Part shown: positions 16,152-22,891 of the stretch, one piece after another
How positions within the stretch are numbered: the first letter of the stretch is position 1
Layout of the letters: each line of letters starts with the position of its first letter
NCBI RefSeq assembly: GCF_004348445.1
Contig: NZ_SMKV01000029.1
Location: forward strand, 1-64,000
DNA length: 64,000 nt
Reading direction: 5' to 3'
Origin: Saccharopolyspora aridisoli
GTDB taxonomy: Bacteria; Actinomycetota; Actinomycetes; Mycobacteriales; Pseudonocardiaceae
The notes under the pieces: model-generated
What the model was told of the DNA's origin: nothing
Seen by the model: the letters and a program-made list of their open reading frames with translations, nothing else
The model's database searches: none
Program-made: the position numbers and the translations under genes

Positions 16152-16367
16152 CGCCAGGCGAACTCCGTCCTCTGCTGCTGCACCCGTTCTCAACCACGGC
16201 TGGCTCCGTCCACATGCGACATGGAGCGCCGTGATGCGGAACGGGTGCATTCGCGCGTCGGCGGTGATGCCCCCGTGTGCAAAAACTTTGGAAAACAAGC
16301 TGTTTTTGTCGACGGGTGAAGAATACGCGTGCCAGCGGCATCGTGCAATGGAATTGATCTGGTCGAT

Positions 16368-16456
16368 CCGTCCGGAAGGTGTTGACAACCGTTCGTGCCA
16401 CGGGTTCGCCGCTTCGTGCTCGGCGCGTTGACCGGGACTTCGGATCCGTGCAGCCT
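16368..16456 (+). promoter_or_regulatory. fba promoter with three 21-bp-spaced LytTR-like sites
   Basis: CCGTCCGG (16368-16375), CCGTTCGT (16389-16396) and CGCTTCGT (16410-16417) are spaced exactly 21 bp apart. The last starts 18 bp before TTGACC (16428-16433), which has a 17-base spacer to CAGCCT (16451-16456). The middle site with its preceding A reads ACCGTTCGT, a full match to the published LytTR half-site pattern. The -35 to -10 segment is nearly the same as at hxlB. This places fba in the same predicted regulon as the RuMP genes. Confidence 0.65.
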
Positions 16457-16537
16457 TGCGATTCGGGCACATCTCATGACGGCACCGGATGCCGTACGAA
16501 GGGTTTTCGCGCGGCGCGCTAGGAGGCGAAGCGGAAC

Positions 16538-17515
16538 ATGGCTACCTTGAAGGAAATCGCTCACACCATGGTTTCCAACCGGCGAGGAGTGCTCGCCGCG
16601 GATGAGAGCATCGCCACGATGTCCTCCCGGTTGGAAGGCGTCGGAGTGGCTCCGAGCGACGAGAACCGGCGAACCTACCGCGAATTGATCGTCACCACTC
16701 CCGATCTGGCCGATTCGATCAGCGGGATCATCCTGGCCGACGACACCCTGCGCCAGGAGCTGTCGGACGGGCGCACCTTCCCCGCGGCCCTCGCGGACAT
16801 GGGCATCCTGGCCGGCATCAAGGTCGACACCGGGGCCAAGCCGCTGGCCGGGGCCGACGGCGAGAAGGTCACCGAGGGACTCGACGGCCTGCGCGACCGC
16901 GTCGCCGAGTACGTGAGGCTCGGCGCGACCTTCGCCAAGTGGCGCGCCGTGATCACCATCGGTGACGGACTTCCCTCCGAGCGCTCGATCCGCGCGAACG
17001 TGCACGGGCTCGCGCGCTACGCCGGACTCTGCCAGGAAGGCGGGCTGGTGCCGATCGTGGAGCCCGAGGTCCTGATGGACGGCGACCACAGCCTCGCCCG
17101 GTGCCAGCAGGTGACGCGGGTGGTGCTCCGGGCGTTGTTCGACGAGCTAGCCCTGATGCAGGTGCGGCTCGACGGCATGGTCCTCAAGCCCAACATGGTG
17201 GTCGCCGGCAAGGAATGCGCGCAGCAGCCCGGAGTCGAGGAGGTCGCGCAGACCACAGTGGACACCTTGCGGGAGGTGGTTCCGCCGGAGGTGCCCGGAA
17301 TCGCGTTCCTCTCCGGCGGGCAGAGCCCGGAGCTGGCGACCCGCCATCTCGGCGCCATGCAGAACTGCGGTCCGCTGCCCTGGGAGCTGACCTACTCGTT
17401 CGGGCGCGCGCTGGTCGCCCCCGCGCTGGAGACCTGGCGCGGCGACGCGAGCCGGTGGCAGGCAGCTCAGCGGGCGCTGTTGGTCCGAGCCGTCGCGAAC
17501 GCCGCGGCCCGCTGA
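16538..17515 (+). CDS. fba: Class I fructose-bisphosphate aldolase
   Basis: Cleaves fructose 1,6-bisphosphate to dihydroxyacetone phosphate and glyceraldehyde 3-phosphate. The 325-aa protein belongs to the animal/plant-type class I family that uses a Schiff-base lysine and no metal. Conserved segments are RRGVLAADESIATM at about 14-27, GIKVDTGAK at about 94-102, FAKWRAVI near 130, IVEPEVLMDGDH near 172-183, the Schiff-base lysine in MVLKPNMVVAGK near 211-222, and FLSGGQSPELAT near 250-261. AGGAGG lies upstream of the ATG. It completes the hexulose-phosphate to triose-phosphate route with glpX and pfk. Its promoter carries the same repeat array as hxlB. Confidence 0.93.
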   Translation: MATLKEIAHTMVSNRRGVLAADESIATMSSRLEGVGVAPSDENRRTYRELIVTTPDLADSISGIILADDTLRQELSDGRTFPAALADMGILAGIKVDTGAKPLAGADGEKVTEGLDGLRDRVAEYVRLGATFAKWRAVITIGDGLPSERSIRANVHGLARYAGLCQEGGLVPIVEPEVLMDGDHSLARCQQVTRVVLRALFDELALMQVRLDGMVLKPNMVVAGKECAQQPGVEEVAQTTVDTLREVVPPEVPGIAFLSGGQSPELATRHLGAMQNCGPLPWELTYSFGRALVAPALETWRGDASRWQAAQRALLVRAVANAAAR

Positions 17516-17530
17516 CCCACCCGAGGGCGC

Positions 17531-17560
17531 GGGGTGCCGTGCTCCACGGCACCCCGCTTT
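17531..17560 (+). terminator. Intrinsic terminator after fba
   Basis: GGGGTGCCGTG (17531-17541) and CACGGCACCCC (17545-17555) form a perfect 11-bp stem with a 3-base loop, followed by GCTTT. It lies 16 bases after the fba stop codon. Confidence 0.8.
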
Positions 17561-17627
17561 GCGGTGACTCCGGGGCCCGCCGGTGACCGGGCTCAGCATT
17601 CCCGCATGGCCACCTCCGCGGTGACGA

Positions 17628-18270
17628 GTGCCCGTGGTGCCGGGGCGCCGCCAGACCCAGCGGGTGCTCGGCGCGCTGCTCGGCGATGACTGGTTCGGGC
17701 GGCCGGAGCACCTGCCCTCGGCCGCGCTGGCCAAGGTCCTCGGTGAGTTCGGGGTCGCCGAGCAGGCGGCGCGGGCCGCGATCCGCCGCGGGCGGTGGGA
17801 GCGTCGCGCAGCGGGCGGACCACGTCCTGCGGTGTGCCCGCGCGCACCTGCGAGGTGATCATCTCGCCGCCCTCTACGACGGCATGTGGGTGACGCCGCG
17901 CGACCTCGCAGTGGACGCGGGCGAGGCGATCGCGGAGCTGTCGGTCGCGCGCCACCGTCCTGCGGGCGTCGGAGATAGAGGTTGGTGGCGCCCGTCTGTG
18001 GCGTTCGCCCTGGAGCCGCTGGCGCGGGATTACCGGGATTCGCTGCGCTGCGAGCCGCTGCGCGCGCACCTGTCGGCCGGTCCGGTGGGGCCGGCCGAGG
18101 CGCTGCGCGCCCGCACCGAACTGCGGGGCGACTGGCGGGCGTTGCCCGAGCGCGACCCGGATCTGCCCGCCGAGCTGCCTTCGTGGGGACTGGCCATGCG
18201 CCGGAGGCCAGCGGGTGTTCTCGGAGGCCTGCGACAGCCTCGCCCGCTGGCGGAGCTCCAATCGCGGCAG
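17628..18270 (+). pseudogene. Frameshifted PaaX-like regulator remnant
   Basis: Three reading frames in order match a PaaX-type GntR-like regulator. The first gives the N-terminal helix-turn-helix (RVLGALLGDDWFGRPEHL, then LGEFGVAEQAARAAIRRG). The second gives the middle (HLAALYDGMWVTPRDLA, then LARDYRDSLRCEPLRAHL and DWRALPERDPDLPAELP). The third gives a short C-terminal piece (MFSEACDSLARWR) near 18215-18255. No single frame encodes the whole protein, so at least two frameshifts have accumulated. PaaX proteins repress aromatic (phenylacetyl-CoA) catabolism, and this one lies just before a ferulate operon. The open frame that continues to 18486 looks non-conserved. Confidence 0.65.
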
Positions 18271-18516
18271 GTGCTGGCCACCGCGGACCCCGAGCTCGCG
18301 GAGCTCGCCTCGCATCACGACAGCGCGCGGATCGCGCAGCTGCACGCCGAGTTCGGCGGCTCCCGGGTGCGCGGCGACCCCTCGTTCGAAGAAGCAGTGC
18401 GGGCAAGGCGTTCGGGCGAGGCGCAACGCGCCGATCGTGCCCCCGCGACCCCCTCGGCTCGAGTGCTCCAGATCACATCGCCTTGAAACCGAGGGGATCG
18501 CTGGAGCACGATCGGC

Positions 18517-18550
18517 CACAACAATCAGGGAACCTGATGATTATGTTGTG
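18517..18550. promoter_or_regulatory. Palindromic operator of the ferulate operon
   Basis: The outer arms CACAACA (18517-18523) and TGTTGTG (18544-18550) are perfect inverted repeats. Inside them ATCAGG (18524-18529) and CCTGAT (18533-18538) form a second perfect pair around GAA. The right side has five extra bases between the arms. The element ends 14 bases before the vdh start and is AT-rich for this genome. MarR-family regulators of hydroxycinnamate genes bind palindromes of this kind, and the operon's last gene is a MarR protein. Confidence 0.6.
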
Positions 18551-18564
18551 CGAAGGGGGTTCCG

Positions 18565-20019
18565 GTGGCACTTCTCGAGGCCTCGACCTGGGAGGGCAAG
18601 CTCTTCACCGGTCGGTGGAGCGGAGGTTCGGCCGGGGTGGGCGAAGTTCGGGAACCGGCCACCTCGGCGGTGCTGGGCTGCGTCGGACTGGCCGCACCCG
18701 GTGACGTCACCGCCGCCGTGGAGCGCGCCACCCGCGCGCAGCGGGACTGGGCGGCGACACCCCCGGCCCAGCGCGCGGCCGTGCTCCGCCGCGCAGCGGC
18801 TCTGCTGACCGAGCACGCCGGTGAGATCACCGAGTGGATCGTGCGCGAGTCCGGTTCGGTCCGGATCAAGGCCGGGATCGAGATCGAAGGCGCGGCGGGG
18901 GAGTGCACCGAATCGGCCGCGCTGACCTCGGCTCCCTACGGCGAACTCCTGCCCGATGGCGCGCGGCTCAGCGTGCAGCGCCGGGTTCCGGCCGGTGTCG
19001 TCGGCGTGATCTCGCCGTTCAACTTCCCGCTGCTGCTGTCGATGCGATCGGTGGCACCCGCGCTGGCGCTCGGCAACGCCGTCGTGGTCAAACCCGACGC
19101 GCGCACGGCCGTGTGCGGTGGCGTGGTCATCGCCCGCGTCTTCGAGGAAGCCGGTCTGCCCGAAGGGGTGCTGCAGGTGCTGCCCGGCGGAGCGGACTCC
19201 GGTGCCGCGCTGGTCGACGACCCGCGAGTGCCGATCATCTCCTTCACCGGATCCACCCGGGCCGGGCGCTCCGTCGGTGCCCGCGCCGGTGAGCTGCTCA
19301 AGCGCGCGCACCTGGAGCTCGGCGGGAACAGCGCGCTGATCGTCTGCGAGGACGCCGATCTCGACGCCGCCGCGTCCTGCGGGGCGTTCGGGAGCTTCCT
19401 GCACCAAGGCCAGATTTGCATGGCCACCGGCCGCCACCTCGTGCACCACTCGCTCTACGACCGCTACGTCGAGAAGCTCGCCGAGAAGGCGGAAGCGCTG
19501 CCCGTCGGGGACCCGTTCACCGAAGACGTCGTGCTCGGCCCGATCATCGACGACGGCCAGCTCGCCCACGTCACCGATCTCGTCGACCGCAGCGTGGTCG
19601 CCGGTGCCCGGCTGGTCGCCGGTGGCAAGGCGAGCGGCCCGTTCTTCCGGCCGACCGTCCTCGCCGACTGCCACCCCGGCATCCCCGCCTACGTCGAGGA
19701 GGTATTCGGCCCGGTCGCGAGCGTCCGACCGTTCGACACCGCCGATGAGGCCGCCGAGATGGCCGCCGACTCCGAGTACGGGCTCAGCCTCGGCATCATC
19801 ACCTCCGACACCGCCGCCGGCCTCGCGCTGGCCGACCGCGTTCCCACCGGCCTCGTCCACATCAACGACCAAACCGTCAACGACGATCCCGCCGTCCCGT
19901 TCGGGGGCGTCGGAGCTTCCGGCATCGGCCGCGTCGGCGGTGCGCGGGCCAACGTCGAGGCGTTCACCGAGACGCAGTGGATCACCGTCCGGTCCGAAGC
20001 CGCTCACCACCCGTTCTGA
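18565..20019 (+). CDS. vdh: Vanillin / 4-hydroxybenzaldehyde dehydrogenase
   Basis: An NAD(P)-dependent aldehyde dehydrogenase of 484 aa in the salicylaldehyde/vanillin dehydrogenase branch. It would oxidise vanillin or 4-hydroxybenzaldehyde, released by the next gene's product, to vanillate or 4-hydroxybenzoate. Motifs include the cofactor loop FTGSTRAGRSVG near 230-241, the general-base glutamate in HLELGGNSALIV near 252-263, the catalytic cysteine in HQGQICMATGR near 279-289, and EEVFGPVASV near 379-388. The start is GTG, with AAGGGGG upstream; the operator lies just ahead. It is the first gene of vdh-ech-fcs-marR, and the assignment rests on this operon as much as on the sequence. Confidence 0.87.
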   Translation: MALLEASTWEGKLFTGRWSGGSAGVGEVREPATSAVLGCVGLAAPGDVTAAVERATRAQRDWAATPPAQRAAVLRRAAALLTEHAGEITEWIVRESGSVRIKAGIEIEGAAGECTESAALTSAPYGELLPDGARLSVQRRVPAGVVGVISPFNFPLLLSMRSVAPALALGNAVVVKPDARTAVCGGVVIARVFEEAGLPEGVLQVLPGGADSGAALVDDPRVPIISFTGSTRAGRSVGARAGELLKRAHLELGGNSALIVCEDADLDAAASCGAFGSFLHQGQICMATGRHLVHHSLYDRYVEKLAEKAEALPVGDPFTEDVVLGPIIDDGQLAHVTDLVDRSVVAGARLVAGGKASGPFFRPTVLADCHPGIPAYVEEVFGPVASVRPFDTADEAAEMAADSEYGLSLGIITSDTAAGLALADRVPTGLVHINDQTVNDDPAVPFGGVGASGIGRVGGARANVEAFTETQWITVRSEAAHHPF

Positions 20020-20037
20020 TTTCCAGCGAGGAGCACC

Positions 20038-20874
20038 ATGTCTTCTGAAACCCCCTGGGGGGACACCGTTCTCGTCGACTTCGACGAGGGCATCGCGTGG
20101 GTGACGCTCAACCGGCCCGAGAAGCGCAACGCGATGAACCCGACGCTCAACGACGAGATGGTCCGCACCCTCGACGCCCTCGAAGGCGACCCGCGCTGCA
20201 AGGTCCTGGTGCTCACCGGAGCGGGCGAGTCCTGGTCGGCAGGCATGGACCTCAAGGAGTACTTCCGCGAGGTCGACGACTCCGGTGATCCGGCGTTGCA
20301 GATCCGGGTGCGCAGGGCGAGCGCGGAGTGGCAGTGGAAGCGGTTGGCCAACTGGTCCAAGCCGACCATCGCGATGGTCAACGGCTGGTGCTTCGGTGGT
20401 GCCTTCACCCCGCTGGTGGCCTGTGACCTGGCCATCTCCGACGAGCAGGCCAAGTACGGCCTGTCCGAGATCAACTGGGGGATCCCGCCCGGCGGCGTGG
20501 TCACCCGGGCGCTGGCCGCGGCCGTCAGCCAGCGCGACGCGCTGTACTTCATCATGACCGGCGAGACGTTCGACGGCCGCCGCGCCGCCGAGATGCGCCT
20601 GGTCAACGAGGCGGTTCCGGCTGACCGGCTGCGCGAGCGCACTCGCGAGCTCGCGCTCAAGCTCGCCGCGATGAACCCGGTGGTGCTGCGCACGGCGAAG
20701 GTCGGCTACAAGGTCTCGCGCGACATGCCGTGGGAGCACGCCGAGGACTACCTCTACGCCAAGCTGGAGCAGTCCCAGTTCCTCGACGAGGCCAACGGCC
20801 GGGAGAAGGGGATGACCCAGTTCCTGGACGAGAAGTCATACCGGCCAGGGCTTTCCGCCTACTCCAACGACTGA
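20038..20874 (+). CDS. ech: p-Hydroxycinnamoyl-CoA hydratase/lyase (enoyl-CoA hydratase/aldolase)
   Basis: A 278-aa crotonase-fold enzyme that hydrates feruloyl- or coumaroyl-CoA and cleaves it to vanillin or 4-hydroxybenzaldehyde plus acetyl-CoA. It closely follows the hydratase/lyase subfamily: TLNRPEKRNAMNPTLNDEM near 23-41, WSAGMDLKEYFREVD near 65-79, VNGWCFGGAFTPLVACDLA near 117-135 (oxyanion hole), and ISDEQAKYGLSEINWGIPPGG near 136-156 with the catalytic glutamate. The C-terminal KGMTQFLDEKSYRPGLSAY tail is typical of the lyase group. GAGGAG precedes the ATG, 18 bases after vdh. Confidence in substrate class is high; the preference between ferulate and coumarate is not visible. Confidence 0.92.
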   Translation: MSSETPWGDTVLVDFDEGIAWVTLNRPEKRNAMNPTLNDEMVRTLDALEGDPRCKVLVLTGAGESWSAGMDLKEYFREVDDSGDPALQIRVRRASAEWQWKRLANWSKPTIAMVNGWCFGGAFTPLVACDLAISDEQAKYGLSEINWGIPPGGVVTRALAAAVSQRDALYFIMTGETFDGRRAAEMRLVNEAVPADRLRERTRELALKLAAMNPVVLRTAKVGYKVSRDMPWEHAEDYLYAKLEQSQFLDEANGREKGMTQFLDEKSYRPGLSAYSND

Positions 20875-20897
20875 GCTGCCCAGCGGGAGGCTGCGCG

Positions 20898-22391
20898 ATG
20901 CGTGACGAGGGACTGGGGTCCTGGCCGGTGCGACGAGCCCGGATGACCCCGCACCGGGTGGCGCTGGTCCACGGCGATCGCCAGGACACCTACGCCGAGC
21001 TGGCGCGGCGCACCGCCGCGCTCGCGCGAGGCCTGCGCGCCCTCGGTGTGCGGCGCGGTGACCGGGTCGGCTACCTCGGCCCGAACCACCCCGCTTACCT
21101 GGAAGCGCTGTTCGCCGCGGCCTCCCTCGGAGCGGTGTTCGTCCCGGTCAACACCAGGCTGGCGGTGCCCGAACTCGCGCACGTGCTGACCGACGCGGGA
21201 GTGTCGGTGCTGGTTCACGCCGCGTCGGCGGGTGCGTCCGTCGACGCGGCGGGGACACCGGTGCTGCGGGAACGCCTCGTGATCGACGAAGACCCCTACG
21301 AGACGTTGGCCGGCGGCGCCGGCGAGCCCGTCGACGAACCCGTCGGGCTCGACGACCCGTGCCTGATCATGTACACCTCGGGCAGCACGGGCCGTCCCAA
21401 GGGGGCTGTGCTCAGCCACGGGAACCTGACGTGGAACTGCGTCAACGTGCTGGTCGAGTCCGACCTGTCCGGCTCCGAGGTCGCCCTCGTGGCCGCACCG
21501 CTGTTCCACACCGCGGCGCTCGGGATGACCTGCCTGCCAACGCTCCTCAAGGGTGGCACCGCAGTGCTCATGAGTTCCTTCGACCCGGCCGAGGCGCTGG
21601 AACTGATCGCACGACACCAGGTTTCGCTGCTGTTCGGCGTGCCCGCGATGTACGACGCGATCAGCGCTCGGCCGGAGTGGGCGAGTGCGGACCTCTCCAG
21701 CGTGCGCACCCTGCTGTGCGGCGGATCGCCGGTTCCGGAGGCCACGATCCGCCGATACCTGGACCGGGGCCTGACGTTCGTCCAGGGCTACGGGATGACC
21801 GAGACCTCGCCGGGCGCGCTGATCCTCGATCCCGGAGCGGTGCGTGAGAAGGCGGGTTCGGCGGGCGTGCCGTCGTTCTTCACCGATGTCCGGGTCGTCG
21901 ACCGCGCCGGTCAGGTGGTCGCGGCGGGCGAGCCGGGCGAGATCGTGGTGCGCGGCCCGAACGTCATGCTCGGCTACTGGAACCGGCCCGAGGCCACCGA
22001 CGAGGCGCTGGCGGGCGGCTGGATGCACTCCGGCGACGTGGCCACCGTCGACGACGAAGGCTACTTCACCGTCGTCGACAGGATCCGGGACGTGATCATC
22101 TCGGGTGGGGAGAACATCTACCCGGCCGAGGTGGAGGCCGCGCTCTACGAGCATCCGGCCGTCGAGCTGTGCACCGTCGTCGGCGTGCCCGACCCGAAGT
22201 GGGGCGAGGTCCCGCGGGCCGTGGTGGTCCTGCGCGCAGGAGCGCAGGTCACCGGCGAGGAGGTCCAGGAGCACCTGCGGGGCCGCCTCGCCGGCTACAA
22301 GGTCCCCAAGCAGGTGGAGTTCTGGGACGACCTGCCGCGCACGGGTTCCGGGAAGGTCCAGAAGGCGTCAGTGCGGGAGCGTTTGGCATGA
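20898..22391 (+). CDS. fcs: Feruloyl/p-coumaroyl-CoA ligase
   Basis: A 497-aa adenylate-forming acyl-CoA synthetase that activates hydroxycinnamates with ATP and CoA, the first step of the pathway. The AMP-binding P-loop is MYTSGSTGRPKGAVLSHGN at about 158-176. Other motifs are GYGMTETSPGA near 297-307, the YWNRPEATDEAL and WMHSGDVATVD segments near 358-386, DRIRDVIISGGENIYPAEVE near 393-412, and the C-terminal catalytic lysine in PRTGSGKVQK. The ATG at 20898 has GGGAGG upstream; the frame is open further 5' but overlaps ech. Its stop overlaps the marR start by four bases (ATGA). Confidence 0.88.
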   Translation: MRDEGLGSWPVRRARMTPHRVALVHGDRQDTYAELARRTAALARGLRALGVRRGDRVGYLGPNHPAYLEALFAAASLGAVFVPVNTRLAVPELAHVLTDAGVSVLVHAASAGASVDAAGTPVLRERLVIDEDPYETLAGGAGEPVDEPVGLDDPCLIMYTSGSTGRPKGAVLSHGNLTWNCVNVLVESDLSGSEVALVAAPLFHTAALGMTCLPTLLKGGTAVLMSSFDPAEALELIARHQVSLLFGVPAMYDAISARPEWASADLSSVRTLLCGGSPVPEATIRRYLDRGLTFVQGYGMTETSPGALILDPGAVREKAGSAGVPSFFTDVRVVDRAGQVVAAGEPGEIVVRGPNVMLGYWNRPEATDEALAGGWMHSGDVATVDDEGYFTVVDRIRDVIISGGENIYPAEVEAALYEHPAVELCTVVGVPDPKWGEVPRAVVVLRAGAQVTGEEVQEHLRGRLAGYKVPKQVEFWDDLPRTGSGKVQKASVRERLA

Positions 22392-22882
22392 CACCCGAGC
22401 GCGCCACCGCGAACGTGCGCGATGATGTGTCGGTGACCAGCCACGACAACGCCGAACCGCGCACCCTCTACCTCGTCAAGCGCCTGGAGCTGGCGATCCG
22501 GGCGCGGATGGACGAGGCGCTGCGCCCGCACGGTCTGACCACCTTGCAGTTCACGGCGCTCACCGCGCTGCGGCATCGCGACGGCCTCAGCTCCGCCCAG
22601 CTCGCCCGCCGCTCGTTCGTCACCCCGCAGACCATGAACGAGATGGTGCGCTGGCTGGAGGATCGCGGGCACATCGAGCGCCACCGCGATCCCGACAACC
22701 GGCGGGTGCTGCTGATCTCGCTCACCGAATCCGGGCGCGAGGTCCTGCAGCGCTGCGACCCCCTGATCGAGGCGATCGAGGACGAGGTGCTCGGCGCGAT
22801 CCCCGAAGCCCACCGAGCCGCGTTCCGGCAGAGCCTCATCGCCGGCTACACGGCGCTGAGCGGTCACGAGGAGACCACCTGA
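22388..22882 (+). CDS. MarR-family regulator of the ferulate operon
   Basis: A 164-aa winged-helix MarR protein. The DNA-binding region runs from about 60 to 110: LTTLQFTALTALRHRDGLS, then SAQLARRSFVTPQTMNEMV (recognition helix) and RHRDPDNRRVLLISLTESG (wing). It is translationally coupled to fcs. Such regulators (FerR/CouR type) usually repress their operon and respond to hydroxycinnamoyl-CoA thioesters; the likely operator is the palindrome at 18517-18550. A longer ORF starts upstream inside fcs, but the coupled ATG at 22388 is the natural start. Confidence 0.88.
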   Translation: MTPERATANVRDDVSVTSHDNAEPRTLYLVKRLELAIRARMDEALRPHGLTTLQFTALTALRHRDGLSSAQLARRSFVTPQTMNEMVRWLEDRGHIERHRDPDNRRVLLISLTESGREVLQRCDPLIEAIEDEVLGAIPEAHRAAFRQSLIAGYTALSGHEETT

Positions 22883-22891
22883 GCAGGCGGG

